This document shows, in pieces, positions 33,980-43,140 of a stretch of 46,237 bases of DNA. Origin of the DNA: Labilibaculum manganireducens (GTDB lineage Bacteria; Bacteroidota; Bacteroidia; Bacteroidales; Marinifilaceae); the NCBI RefSeq assembly GCF_002843385.1, contig NZ_MVDE01000041.1, positions 1 through 46,237 on the forward strand, in the 5' to 3' direction. Position 1 is the first letter of the stretch. Each line of letters opens with the position of its first letter. The notes under the pieces were generated by a model. The model saw only the letters and a program-made list of their open reading frames with translations, made no database searches and had not been told where the DNA came from. Both the position numbers and the translations under genes were made by a program.

Positions 33980-34330
33980 CTTCTGTCAAAAAAGCAAGTC
34001 ACGGCATTGAAATTCCCTATGTCAAAAAGTGCCTTCCCGATACTAAAAAGTGAACTCCCTATGCTAAAAAGAGCCTTCCCGGTACTAAAAAGTGCTTCCT
34101 TATGTCAAAAAGTGCCTCCCGGTACTAAAAAGTGAACTCCCTATGCTAAAAAGTGCCTTCCCGGTACTAAAAAGTGAACTCCCTATGCCAAAAAGTGCCT
34201 TCCGGGTACTAAAAAGTGAATTCCCTATGTCTAAAAGAGCTTTCCCGATATTAAAAAGTGAGCTCCCTATGCTTAAAAGAGTTTTCCCGGTACTAAAAAG
34301 TTCCTGTGCATTTAAAAGAGTGTTTTTCCC
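33980..34330 (+). repeat. Minisatellite of alternating 21-bp units with phased A-tracts
   Basis: About 15 units of 21 bp (two of 20 bp) alternate between a form with GAACTCCCTATGCTAAAAAG and one with GCCTTCCCGGTACTAAAAAG, so the higher-order period is 42 bp. Nearly every unit ends in AAAAAG. The open frame at 34092-34355 is not a gene: it needs a GTG start right after an in-frame stop, and 20-bp units shift frame. It fills the gap ahead of the fad operon's 3' end. Confidence 0.9.
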
Positions 34331-34416
34331 AATGGTATTTCTGTGTAAAGGCTAAGAATAAGCATACCTCAAATCCATTTCATATCTCATTCCTAACATC
34401 TAACGATCTACTGTTA

Positions 34417-36201
34417 TCAGAAACAATACTTGTTTTCTTCAATCAATTTACCCGCAATTAGCCGGCGCTTTTCTTTGCTGTTGAGTCCGGAGTGTTTTGT
34501 GAATCGTTTCAAACCCAAAAGCATCATTCTTAATTCATCACCCTGAGATATTGAGTTTGCAGCATCTTTGGCATTTTTATGAATACGATCGGCAGCATCA
34601 TAAAAAAAGACCTCGCACATGGCTGTTTGTTCTGCGCATGCTTCTTCACCTTTTAAGGCAATCAGCTTTTTCGTCCGCAATAAAAGAGATTCTGCCTGAT
34701 AGCAATCGATAATCATATCAGAAATATTCATTAGTATTTCTTGTTCACTGCTTAGCTTTTGCATGAATTTTTGCGCCGCAGCTCCTGCAATTAACAGGGC
34801 ACTTTTCTTAAAACCGACTATTAATTTGCTTTCTCCGGCCAACAGCGATGTGTCTTCTTCGTCAAATTCAGGAATTGCCATTAATTCTTTCACAACGTTT
34901 TGGGCTGCCGATAAAAGAGGCAATTCATTATTAAAAGCCTTGCGCAACAGGAAGTCGACCACCAGCATTCGGTTGATCTCGTTGGTTCCTTCAAAAATCC
35001 GGTTGATACGTGAATCGCGGTAAGCGCGCTCCATTGGTGCTTCGGAAGAATAGCCCATGCCGCCATAAATCTGAACGCCTTCATCGGTTACATAGTCTAA
35101 AGCTTCGGATGCAGCCACTTTTAGAATGGCGGCTTCGGCAGCAAATTCTTTTTGAGCCTGAATCACTGCCTTTTCCTTAGGCATTCCTTCTTCAAGTAAA
35201 TGAAGCATTGCATTTTGTATGTCGTTGCTGCAACGGTAAATGGCCGATTCAACCGCATAGGTTCGAATTGCCTGTTCTGCAATTTTGTATTGTATGGCAC
35301 CAAAATTAGCAATGGCCTGTCCGAATTGTATTCTTTCATTGGCATAAGTAATTGAATGGGTAATTACTTTTTTTGAAGCTCCTAAAACGGCAGCGGCCAA
35401 TTTTATTCTGCCGTTGTTCAGAATGTTTAAGGCGATTTTAAAGCCTTCGCCCCGTTCGCCAAGCAGATTTTTTGCCGGAACTTTACAATTTTCGAAAAAC
35501 ATCATACAGGTGGATGAGCCTTTAATCCCCATCTTTTTTTCTTCGAGTCCGAGCTTGATGCCATTAAACGTTTTCTCAACAATAAACGCACTCAGGTTTT
35601 TATCATCATCTATCTTGGCAAAAACGGTGTAGATGTCAGCAAAGCCGGCATTGGTAATCCACATTTTTTGTCCGTTTAAAACATAGTGAGATCCGTCAGC
35701 CGAAAGCATGGCTTTGCTTTTTCCTGAATTGGCATCCGAACCCGCTCCGGGTTCAGTTAAACAATAGGCTCCTTTGGCCTCACCGCTTGCCAGAAGTGGT
35801 AAATATTTTTCCTTTTGTTCCTGTGTTCCGTAATATAAAACAGGCAATGTTCCAATTCCCACATGTGCGGCGTAGGCAACAGCAAAAGAGCTGTAGGTTC
35901 CCATAATTTCGGTACTCAGCATCGAGGTATTCAGATCCTGACCGAAACCACCGTATTCTTCCGGAACGGCAATGCCTAAAAGGCCTAACTCACCTGCTTT
36001 ATCCATGAGGGAGGTCATTAATCCTTCTTTCTGACTGTCGATTTCATCCAACAGAGGAAGAATTTCCTTTTCCTGAAAATCATGACAAGTTTCCATGATC
36101 ATTTTTTGCTCTTCCGAAATTTCTTCAGGAATAAAAATATCCTGAGGACTGGTTTCTTTCACTAAGAATTGTCCGCCTTTTACTGTTTTTATCTTTTCCA
36201 T
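34417..36201 (-). CDS. fadE: Acyl-CoA dehydrogenase (FadE-type)
   Basis: A 594-residue flavoprotein. The ATG at 36201 (MEKIKTVKGGQFLV) is used; a longer frame would read through an intergenic repeat. N-terminal, middle and C-terminal dehydrogenase domains are present: GIAVPEEYGGFGQ, AYCLTEPGAGSDANS, YVLNGQKMWITNAGFADIY and GGMGYSSEAPMERAYRD followed by RINRIFEGTNEINR. The extra C-terminal part makes it of the long-chain (VLCAD/B. subtilis FadE) type. It oxidises acyl-CoA to enoyl-CoA and hands electrons to ETF, whose genes are not in this window. It is the last gene of the fad operon. Confidence 0.94.
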   Translation of the reverse strand: MEKIKTVKGGQFLVKETSPQDIFIPEEISEEQKMIMETCHDFQEKEILPLLDEIDSQKEGLMTSLMDKAGELGLLGIAVPEEYGGFGQDLNTSMLSTEIMGTYSSFAVAYAAHVGIGTLPVLYYGTQEQKEKYLPLLASGEAKGAYCLTEPGAGSDANSGKSKAMLSADGSHYVLNGQKMWITNAGFADIYTVFAKIDDDKNLSAFIVEKTFNGIKLGLEEKKMGIKGSSTCMMFFENCKVPAKNLLGERGEGFKIALNILNNGRIKLAAAVLGASKKVITHSITYANERIQFGQAIANFGAIQYKIAEQAIRTYAVESAIYRCSNDIQNAMLHLLEEGMPKEKAVIQAQKEFAAEAAILKVAASEALDYVTDEGVQIYGGMGYSSEAPMERAYRDSRINRIFEGTNEINRMLVVDFLLRKAFNNELPLLSAAQNVVKELMAIPEFDEEDTSLLAGESKLIVGFKKSALLIAGAAAQKFMQKLSSEQEILMNISDMIIDCYQAESLLLRTKKLIALKGEEACAEQTAMCEVFFYDAADRIHKNAKDAANSISQGDELRMMLLGLKRFTKHSGLNSKEKRRLIAGKLIEENKYCF

Positions 36202-36229
36202 CTTTAATGAGTTTAGAGTTATTTTTTTC

Positions 36230-36313
36230 ACCCCTAAATCCCCTAAAGGGGACTTTGAAAAAACAATGTCAATTATCTTTGAAGAAGAACTAGCCCCTAG
36301 GGGGTTGGGGGTA
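36230..36313 (-). repeat. Palindromic CCCCTAAA-type intergenic repeat
   Basis: The block has imperfect inverted ends, ACCCCTAAATCCCCTAAAGG on one side and CCTAGGGGGTTGGGGGTAG on the other. Blocks like this are scattered between genes in Bacteroidota. It lies between fadA and fadE and ends 4 bases past the fadA stop. Confidence 0.65.
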
Positions 36314-36316
36314 GTT

Positions 36317-37492
36317 TTATAGCATCTCAAAAATCCCCGCAGCTCCTTGTCCCGACCCAATACACATGGTAACCATGCCGTATTTTTGCCTGCGCTTTTT
36401 CATTTCGTGAAGCAGCTGCACGGATAATTTTGTACCTGTGCAGCCAAGCGGATGGCCAAGAGCAATGGCACCACCATTTACATTGATGATTTCAGGATTC
36501 AGGCTCAATTCTTTTATCACGGCAAGTGCCTGTACTGCGAAGGCTTCGTTCAGCTCAATCTGTTCTATTTGATTCATTGATAAACCTGAGCGTTTTAAAA
36601 CCTTAGGAATGGCCTCTACCGGACCAATCCCCATGTGTTTGGGTTCCACTCCTGCAACAGAATAGGAAACAAAGCGGGCTATTGGTTCAACATTCAGCTG
36701 TTTCAGCATTTTTTCGGATACCACCAAAACAAATGCCGCACCATCCGAGGTCTGCGATGAGTTGCCTGCGGTAACACTTCCCCCCTGAGCAAAAACAGGT
36801 CTTAATTTATTCAGGGCTTCCTCAGTTGTTCCCAATCTAGGTCCTTCGTCCACATTAATCATGTGTTCTTTGGTTTGTGCTTTGTCCTGTCCATTTACAA
36901 AAGTCTCCAGCACGTGAATGGGAACAATTTCGTCCGAAAAACGATTATGAGCCTGTGCTTCCAGTGCTTTTCGGTGAGAGTGAAATGCAAATTCATCCTG
37001 CTCTTTGCGGGATATGTTGTATTTCACCTGCAGGGCTTCGGCGGTAATTCCCATGTTCCAGTACCAGTCGGGGTGCGATTTTGCAATTCCCAAATTGGGC
37101 ACCAAGCGCCATCCGCCCATGGGCATCAGCGACATCATTTCAACACCACCGGCAAAGATGCAATCGGCCAGACCGGCCTCAATTTTCGAAGCAGCAATGG
37201 CAATGCTCTCCAATCCCGATGAGCAATACCGGTTCACGGTCATTCCCGGAACCTGCACATTGTCCAATCCCAACAGGGCAATCATACGGCCAACATTTAA
37301 TCCTTGTTCTGCTTCAGGAGTTGCATTTCCAACAATTACATCATCCACCATTGCAGCATCCAAATTTGGAATTTCTGTCATGATCCGCTGCACCACCTGG
37401 GCCGCCAAATCATCGGGACGAATGAATCTAAGATTTCCTTTTTTTGCTTTGCCTACAGGGCTTCGGTAGGCGGCTACTATATATGCGTTCAT
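36317..37492 (-). CDS. fadA: Acetyl-CoA acyltransferase (thiolase)
   Basis: A 391-residue thiolase. The active-site Cys lies in VNRYCSSGLESIAIAA (about 90), the His in GGAIALGHPLGCTGTKL, and the second Cys in MCIGSGQGAAGIFEML. NEAFAVQALAV is also present. It cleaves 3-ketoacyl-CoA to acetyl-CoA plus a shortened acyl-CoA. It follows the FadN-like gene by 26 bases, a spacer made of a 7-bp tandem repeat. Confidence 0.96.
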   Translation of the reverse strand: MNAYIVAAYRSPVGKAKKGNLRFIRPDDLAAQVVQRIMTEIPNLDAAMVDDVIVGNATPEAEQGLNVGRMIALLGLDNVQVPGMTVNRYCSSGLESIAIAASKIEAGLADCIFAGGVEMMSLMPMGGWRLVPNLGIAKSHPDWYWNMGITAEALQVKYNISRKEQDEFAFHSHRKALEAQAHNRFSDEIVPIHVLETFVNGQDKAQTKEHMINVDEGPRLGTTEEALNKLRPVFAQGGSVTAGNSSQTSDGAAFVLVVSEKMLKQLNVEPIARFVSYSVAGVEPKHMGIGPVEAIPKVLKRSGLSMNQIEQIELNEAFAVQALAVIKELSLNPEIINVNGGAIALGHPLGCTGTKLSVQLLHEMKKRRQKYGMVTMCIGSGQGAAGIFEML

Positions 37493-37497
37493 AAATT

Positions 37498-37524
37498 TCA
37501 GTTATCAGTTATCAGTTATCAGTT
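37498..37524. repeat. Heptamer tandem repeat CAGTTAT
   Basis: Three full CAGTTAT copies plus CAGTT fill the spacer between fadN and fadA. On minus they lie directly before the fadA start, so a change in copy number would change the distance from upstream signals. Confidence 0.75.
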
Positions 37525-39921
37525 TCGAAGAATTTTGCCTTTTTGCAGCAGACTTTGCATTCGCTCCAGGGTTTTCTTTTGCTGACATAGTTTCACAAAA
37601 GCAATACGTTCCAAATTCAGTATGTAGTTCTCCGAAACTTCTGAAGGTTCGCTCAGTTCTCCACCACTCAATACTTTCCCAAGTTCAATGGATAGATATT
37701 TATCGTACTCCGAAATGTAATTGCCAACTTCCATTCCGTCGGCTCCGGAATAAACCAAGGCCAGCCCTTCTGCACCTAATACTCGAATGTCTTTGGCAGG
37801 CAGAGGAGGAGTGTAGCCTTTTTCGCACATCAGCAGAGCTGTTTTTTTAGCGTAAAGCAACTGGTGCTTTCTGCTCACAATCACTTCATCAACATCTTTT
37901 CGCAGGTATCCCAATTCGAAGGCCTCGTACCCCGATGTAGATACTTTTGCTTGTCCGATAGTCAAAAATTTATCCCGGAAACGGTTGGTTCTAATGTCAT
38001 CTGCAGCCATTTCTTTCGAAAGGCGATAGGCAAATTCTTTGGTGCCTCCGCCCGCAGGAATTACGCCAACGCCCAATTCTACTAATCCCATATAGGTTTC
38101 GGCGTGAGCAATTACCTTATCGGAGTGCATGCAAACTTCGCATCCGCCACCCAAAGTCATTCCATGAGGAGCGGCAATCACCGGAACTGATGTATATTTC
38201 AGTTTCAGCATGGTATTTTGAAAGGTTCTGACAACCATGTCCAGTTCTTCGAACTCCTGTTCGATGGCCAGCATAAATACCAGACCGATATTTGCCCCGG
38301 CCGAGAAGTTTTCCCCTTCGTTGGAGATAATCAGTGCTTTGTATTCTGTTTCGGCCAGTTCAATGGCTTTGTTAATTCCCTGAATAATTTCACTTCCAAT
38401 GGTATTCATTTTGGTGTGGAATTCCAGATTAATAACGCCATCACCCAAATCGATAATACTGCAGCCTTCGTTGCTCCATATGCTGTGAGTAGGGCGAAGA
38501 TTGTTGAGTGCGACTAATTCTTCCGTTCCCGGGATGGTCATGTAATTTTCAGAACCAACATCAAAGTATTGTTTGTTTCCAGCTTTAAGCTGATAGAATT
38601 TCTGATCTTTTTCTGCCATTTTATAAGTCCAGTCTGCAGGTTTATATCCCAGTTCTTCCATCATGGGAATGGTCTTTTTCAATCCCAGGGCATCCCATAT
38701 TTCGAACGGCCCCATTTCCCATGCAAAACCTGTGCATATGGCTTCATCAATCTTGTAAATTTCATCCGATATTTCTGGGATTCGATTTGATACGTAGGCG
38801 AATAAACCTAAAAATAATTTGCGGTAGAATTGACTGACTTTTCCGTCTCCTTTTAACAGCAGTTTAAATCTGTCGTTCAGATGAGGAATGGCCTTGGCAG
38901 CCTCAAATTCTGCAAATTTTATTTGTTGTTTGCTTTGATATTCAAAGTTGGATAAGTTCAGGCTAAGGATTTCGCTGATTCCCTCTTCATTCTTGATCTT
39001 TTTATAAAACCCTTGTCCGGTTTTTGCCCCCAACCATTGGTTTTCCATTAATTTTTGAATGAAATCAGGAATCTCAAAAACATTTTTAGATTCATCGTGA
39101 GCAAGTGCTTTTTTTAGGTTTTGAGCTACGAGAACTAAAGTATCCAAACCAACAACATCGCAGGTGCGGAATGTGGCTGATTTAGGTCTTCCGATAATAG
39201 GGCCGGTCAATTTATCTGTTTCTTCCACCGAAAGGTCGAATTCTTTCATCAGATGAAATACCGACATCATGGAATACACGCCAATTCTGTTGGCAATAAA
39301 GGCAGGTGTATCTTTACAAATCACTACTGTTTTTCCCAGATGCTTTTCTCCAAATTCGGTAAGGAAACCGATTACTTCCTGTGATGTGTGTGTTGAAGGA
39401 ATGATCTCCAGAAGTTTGAGATATCTTGGAGGATTGAAAAAATGCGTACCGCAGAATGATTGTTTAAAATCATCCGATCTTCCCTCTAATAACATTTCAA
39501 TTGGAATTCCTGAAGTATTGCTTGTAATTAAGGAGCCTGCTTTTCTAAATTCCTCAATGCGGGTATATAATTTTTGCTTGATTCCTAAATTTTCGATGAT
39601 GACCTCTATCACCCAATCACAATCTTGAATTCTATGAAGATCGTCTTCAAAATTTCCGGTTAAAATCCGTTTTGCAAAACTCTTTAAATACAAAGGGGCT
39701 GGGTTCATTTTTAAGGTTTTCCCAAGCATTTGGTTTACAATTCGATTCCTTACTTTAGGATGTTCAAGAGAGTAACCTGCTTTTTCTTCTTCAGCATTTA
39801 ATTCCTTTGGAGGCATATCCAACAAAAGAACTTCCAGACCAATATTTGCAAAATGACAGGCGATTTGGGCACCCATAACACCGGCTCCCAAAACGGCAAC
39901 TTTCCTTATTTTACGATGCAT
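37519..39921 (-). CDS. fadN: 3-hydroxyacyl-CoA dehydrogenase/enoyl-CoA hydratase (FadN-type)
   Basis: An 800-residue bifunctional enzyme. The dehydrogenase comes first: KVAVLGAGVMGAQIACHFAN (NAD-binding), NTSGIPIEML, CGTHFFNPPRYLKLLEIIP and GFAWEMGPFEIWDALGL. The hydratase is C-terminal (NFSAGANIGLVFMLA, PHGMTLGGGCEVCMHSD, LGVGVIPAGGGTKEFAYRL). This order, dehydrogenase first, is that of B. subtilis FadN, and opposite to E. coli FadB. The gene order fadN-fadA-fadE is the same as in the Bacillus fadNAE operon. Confidence 0.94.
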   Translation of the reverse strand: MHRKIRKVAVLGAGVMGAQIACHFANIGLEVLLLDMPPKELNAEEEKAGYSLEHPKVRNRIVNQMLGKTLKMNPAPLYLKSFAKRILTGNFEDDLHRIQDCDWVIEVIIENLGIKQKLYTRIEEFRKAGSLITSNTSGIPIEMLLEGRSDDFKQSFCGTHFFNPPRYLKLLEIIPSTHTSQEVIGFLTEFGEKHLGKTVVICKDTPAFIANRIGVYSMMSVFHLMKEFDLSVEETDKLTGPIIGRPKSATFRTCDVVGLDTLVLVAQNLKKALAHDESKNVFEIPDFIQKLMENQWLGAKTGQGFYKKIKNEEGISEILSLNLSNFEYQSKQQIKFAEFEAAKAIPHLNDRFKLLLKGDGKVSQFYRKLFLGLFAYVSNRIPEISDEIYKIDEAICTGFAWEMGPFEIWDALGLKKTIPMMEELGYKPADWTYKMAEKDQKFYQLKAGNKQYFDVGSENYMTIPGTEELVALNNLRPTHSIWSNEGCSIIDLGDGVINLEFHTKMNTIGSEIIQGINKAIELAETEYKALIISNEGENFSAGANIGLVFMLAIEQEFEELDMVVRTFQNTMLKLKYTSVPVIAAPHGMTLGGGCEVCMHSDKVIAHAETYMGLVELGVGVIPAGGGTKEFAYRLSKEMAADDIRTNRFRDKFLTIGQAKVSTSGYEAFELGYLRKDVDEVIVSRKHQLLYAKKTALLMCEKGYTPPLPAKDIRVLGAEGLALVYSGADGMEVGNYISEYDKYLSIELGKVLSGGELSEPSEVSENYILNLERIAFVKLCQQKKTLERMQSLLQKGKILRN

Positions 39922-39942
39922 ATATAGTGTTTTAAGTGTGTG

Positions 39943-41712
39943 TTAGGAATAAATTTCTTCAATTATCAATTGATATTTAATTTTTAAAACGGTACGCTTT
40001 AGCTTTAGAGTAGGCGAGAGTTCTCCTGTTTCAGGAGTCCAAACATGAGGAACCAATCTGAAACTTTTAATTTTTTTCGGACGATCCAGATTAACATTCA
40101 TTTTTTGAATTTCTTTCCAGATACGAACTTGAATTTTCTGGTTGTAAATGATCTGATCAGCACTCTCAAATGGTATTTTCTTACGTCTGCAATATTCTTT
40201 TAGAAATACAAAGTCAGGTGAAATGATCACGGAAGGGAATCTTTTAAATTCACCACAAACAATACTTTGATCAATAAATGGAGATTCTTTAAGTCTGTTT
40301 TCAATTTCCTGCGGAGCAATATATATTCCTCCGGATGTTTTAAACATTTCTTTTTTTCGATCAGTAATTTTTAAAAAACGTTCATCCTCCCAACAACCAA
40401 TATCTCCCGTATGAAACCAACCATCTTCTTCCAGAACTTCCTTTGTTAGTTCAGGATTTTTATAGTAGCCAAGCATTACGTTCGGTCCGCGGACCAAAAT
40501 TTCACCATCCTCCGCAATTTTAACTTCTACACCTTTTAATACCGGTCCCACAGTACCAAACCTCACGTTAGGATAAGAATTCTGATTTGCCGAGATAATT
40601 GGTGATGTTTCCGTCAGTCCATATCCCTCTTGAACAGGAATTCCCGCAGCCCAAAAAAGCCGCTCTAAACGAATTTGCAAAGGGGCACCTCCAGAGCACA
40701 TGAATTTGATATTTCCGCCTAAGGCTTCCTGCCATTTGCTGAAAACCAGTTTACGGGCAATTTTCAATTTGAATTCATACCACCAGCCATTTGCCCGATT
40801 CAACTCATATTTTTGGCCGAGGTTAACAGCCCATAAGAAAATTGCTTTCTTTAAAAAAGGCTGACTTTTCCCCTTTGCCATGATTTTATCATATACTTTT
40901 TCGAGCAAACGAGGAACAGTAGCAAAACCATGAGGCTTTAGTTCGCGTAAATTGTCACCAATGGTATCCATGCTTTCGGCGTAGTAAATACTAATTCCTT
41001 TGTATTGATACTGGTAATTTACCATTCGTTCGTAAACATGGTTAATTGGCAGAAAACTCAAGGTTTTGTGAGATGAATCTAAATTTAAACTGGCAGCAGA
41101 CGCCAAAACATTACTTATAAAATTGCTGTGAGAAAGCATAACACCTTTAGGATTTCCTGTAGTTCCGGATGTATAAATAATGGTCACTAAATCATCAGGC
41201 TGAATACTATCTTTTATCGCCAACAGCTCTTTTTGCATTTTGTTTTCAGCATTTTTGCCAATTTCCAATAAGCGGCTCCAGTGAGCAACTGATTTTATTT
41301 TTTCAAATGAATACACAAACTTTACTGATGGATGATTGTTTAGCAGAGGTGCAATCTTTTCATATAAAACATGATTAGCTACAAAAATGGCAACTGGCTG
41401 GCATTGCAGAATAATGTAATCGTAACTTTTGGTATTTATTGTTGGATATAAGGGAACATGCACAGCACCAATTTGTGCCAGCCCCATATCAACAAAATTC
41501 CATTCAGGTCTGTTGTTGGTTATTGTAATAACGCAATCATTCTTTTTAATGCCATTTTCCAGCAGAGCATAGCTTATATAATCCGAATAAGTAAGGTATT
41601 GCTCAGTTGAAAACGGTATCCATCCGTCTTTTTCTTTTTTAGCAAAGGCATCTCTTTTGTCCGGAAAGTTTTTTCTGTAATTTTCCAGTAAATCAAAAAT
41701 GCGCGTTATCAT
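39943..41712 (-). CDS. fadD: Long-chain acyl-CoA synthetase (AMP-binding)
   Basis: A 589-residue ANL-superfamily ligase that activates fatty acids with ATP and CoA. Motifs: IIYTSGTTGNPKGVMLSHSN (P-loop), INHVYERM, EGYGLTETSPIISANQ, GWFHTGDIG and DRKKEMFKTSGGIYI with the hinge. The C-terminal region ends PTLKLKRTVL...; the length fits the long-chain (ACSL/FAA) type. It is the first gene of the fad operon and lies 21 bases ahead of fadN, so the operon covers activation through thiolysis. I see no FadR/TetR regulator gene nearby. Confidence 0.94.
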   Translation of the reverse strand: MITRIFDLLENYRKNFPDKRDAFAKKEKDGWIPFSTEQYLTYSDYISYALLENGIKKNDCVITITNNRPEWNFVDMGLAQIGAVHVPLYPTINTKSYDYIILQCQPVAIFVANHVLYEKIAPLLNNHPSVKFVYSFEKIKSVAHWSRLLEIGKNAENKMQKELLAIKDSIQPDDLVTIIYTSGTTGNPKGVMLSHSNFISNVLASAASLNLDSSHKTLSFLPINHVYERMVNYQYQYKGISIYYAESMDTIGDNLRELKPHGFATVPRLLEKVYDKIMAKGKSQPFLKKAIFLWAVNLGQKYELNRANGWWYEFKLKIARKLVFSKWQEALGGNIKFMCSGGAPLQIRLERLFWAAGIPVQEGYGLTETSPIISANQNSYPNVRFGTVGPVLKGVEVKIAEDGEILVRGPNVMLGYYKNPELTKEVLEEDGWFHTGDIGCWEDERFLKITDRKKEMFKTSGGIYIAPQEIENRLKESPFIDQSIVCGEFKRFPSVIISPDFVFLKEYCRRKKIPFESADQIIYNQKIQVRIWKEIQKMNVNLDRPKKIKSFRLVPHVWTPETGELSPTLKLKRTVLKIKYQLIIEEIYS

Positions 41713-41965
41713 AAGTTATAAGTTTATCTAGGTAAGATATTATAGCATATCAAAATGTAGGATTGGCACATGATGAAGCGCAAAAGAATATAGTCTCTAT
41801 GGGGAAGAGGTGAGAGGATGAGAATATTATTCCGGTAGCTGTGTGGATATAATCTAATCGGGAATTTAACTTGTTGAAAACCAAATTAGAGCTATAGAGA
41901 ATTTACGAAAATGTTTTCGAAAATAAAAGAATAATTGGGGAGTCTGCTTTTTTATTTGGTGAGCG

Positions 41966-41994
41966 TAAAAAAAGGAAGCTGAAACAGCTTCCTT
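41966..41994 (-). terminator. Terminator of fmt
   Basis: On minus, a 10-bp stem (AAGGAAGCTG with CAGCTTCCTT) and a T run directly after it, 6 bases past the fmt stop. Confidence 0.85.
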
Positions 41995-41999
41995 GTATT

Positions 42000-42965
42000 T
42001 TATAAATGATAGTTCTTTATTTGTTGAAATCCCCGGAGGAAATCCTCAGTTTTCATTCGTTTTTTACCTGCCTGCTGCAACATTTTAATGGAAATAAAAC
42101 CTCCGTTTACTGCGACTTTTAAATAGGATTTGCCATCGGTAACGATACGGCCAATTTCTTCACTGTGATTTGTTTTTTCTTTTTCTGTTGTGAAAACTTT
42201 AAGTCCAATTGCTTTTCCTGTTTCATTAGGAATTAACTCGGTCCATGATGCTGGATAAGGGCTTAATCCGCGAATCAAGTTATGAATTGAGTCCAAATCT
42301 TTAGTCCAATCAATTTTACAATCTTCTTTGAAAATTTTTGGTGCCGATTTTAATGCAATTACTTCATCAGATAAATTTTCCTGAGGAATCTGAGGATATT
42401 CTCCTGCTTCTATGGCATGAACAGTTTTAACAACCAGTTCAGAACCAACAGTCATTAATTTATCATGAATAACTTCTACGTTATCATTATCTCCAATCAG
42501 AATTTTTTCCTGAAACAGGATATTACCGGTATCAATTTTATGCTGAAGCAGGAAGGTTGAAACACCTGTTTCTTTGTCTCCGTTAATAATAGCCCAATTG
42601 ATTGGCGCAGCGCCTCTGTACTGAGGAAGAAGTGATGCGTGAAGGTTTAACGTTCCGTATTTTGGCATGTTCCATACCATTTCAGGAAGCATTTTAAATG
42701 CAACTACTACTTGAAGGTCAGCTTTTAATGCTTTTAATTCTTCCAGAAATTCTTCATTTCGAAATTTCTCCGGCTGAAGAATTTTCAGCCCTTTTTCTAC
42801 CGCGAATTTTTTCACTGCAGCTTCCTGAATTTGTTGACCTCTGCCGGCAGGTTTGTCAGGATTTGTAATTACACCAACAACATTGCATCCTGCATTTAGT
42901 AAGGCTTCAAGAGGAGCAACAGCAAAATCGGGTGTTCCCATGTATACAATTCGAAGTTTATTCAT
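42000..42965 (-). CDS. fmt: Methionyl-tRNA formyltransferase
   Basis: A 321-residue enzyme that formylates initiator Met-tRNA with 10-formyl-tetrahydrofolate. Motifs: RIVYMGTPDFAVAPLEALL, VITNPDKPAGRGQ, NLHASLLPQYRGAAPINWAI (catalytic Asn-His with SLLPxYRG) and GVSTFLLQHKIDTGNIL. The C-terminal OB-fold part (AIGLKVFTTEK...FISIKMLQQAGKKRM) is complete. It is the last gene of a tight minus-strand operon, starting 6 bases after the DUF5522-like gene. Confidence 0.97.
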   Translation of the reverse strand: MNKLRIVYMGTPDFAVAPLEALLNAGCNVVGVITNPDKPAGRGQQIQEAAVKKFAVEKGLKILQPEKFRNEEFLEELKALKADLQVVVAFKMLPEMVWNMPKYGTLNLHASLLPQYRGAAPINWAIINGDKETGVSTFLLQHKIDTGNILFQEKILIGDNDNVEVIHDKLMTVGSELVVKTVHAIEAGEYPQIPQENLSDEVIALKSAPKIFKEDCKIDWTKDLDSIHNLIRGLSPYPASWTELIPNETGKAIGLKVFTTEKEKTNHSEEIGRIVTDGKSYLKVAVNGGFISIKMLQQAGKKRMKTEDFLRGFQQIKNYHL

Positions 42966-42971
42966 AATTCC

Positions 42972-43139
42972 TTACTCTTTTAATGTTCTGTTTCCTTTGT
43001 TGTGTTTTGGGAAATAGGGGCAGTTTTTGCATCCGTTTCCACAGCAATATCCTCTTTCCGTCAAATACTTTTTCGAAAGTATTCGATATCCGTCGGGACT
43101 CATTGTATAATCAATATCTGGTTTTAAGTCGTCGAACAT
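42972..43139 (-). CDS. Short Cys-rich protein (DUF5522-like)
   Basis: A 55-residue gene read on minus from the ATG at 43139 to TAA at 42972. The core is YLTERGYCCGNGCKNCPYFP, with four Cys that could bind a metal, the hallmark of DUF5522 proteins. The upstream half (DYTMSPDGYRILSKKY) fits too. It starts one base after the end of the NTF2-like lipoprotein gene and ends 6 bases before fmt, so it is embedded in the operon. The function of the family is unknown. Confidence 0.85.
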   Translation of the reverse strand: MFDDLKPDIDYTMSPDGYRILSKKYLTERGYCCGNGCKNCPYFPKHNKGNRTLKE

Positions 43140-43140
43140 G

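Noticed and set aside
33980-34330. The 21-bp array as a CRISPR array.
   Set aside because: There are no unique spacers between repeats and no cas genes; the units are contiguous variants of each other.
34092-34355. An open frame that would give an 87-residue Leu/Pro/Lys heptad-repeat protein.
   Set aside because: It depends on a GTG right after an in-frame stop, the repeat phase breaks at 20-bp units, and it is a direct reading of the minisatellite.
36202-36360. A longer N-terminus for the acyl-CoA dehydrogenase.
   Set aside because: The extra 53 residues translate the CCCCTAAA-type intergenic repeat and the end of fadA; homologues start near the ATG at 36201.
37005-37469. A 154-residue plus-strand frame inside fadA.
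   Set aside because: It is antisense to a well-conserved thiolase and matches no family.
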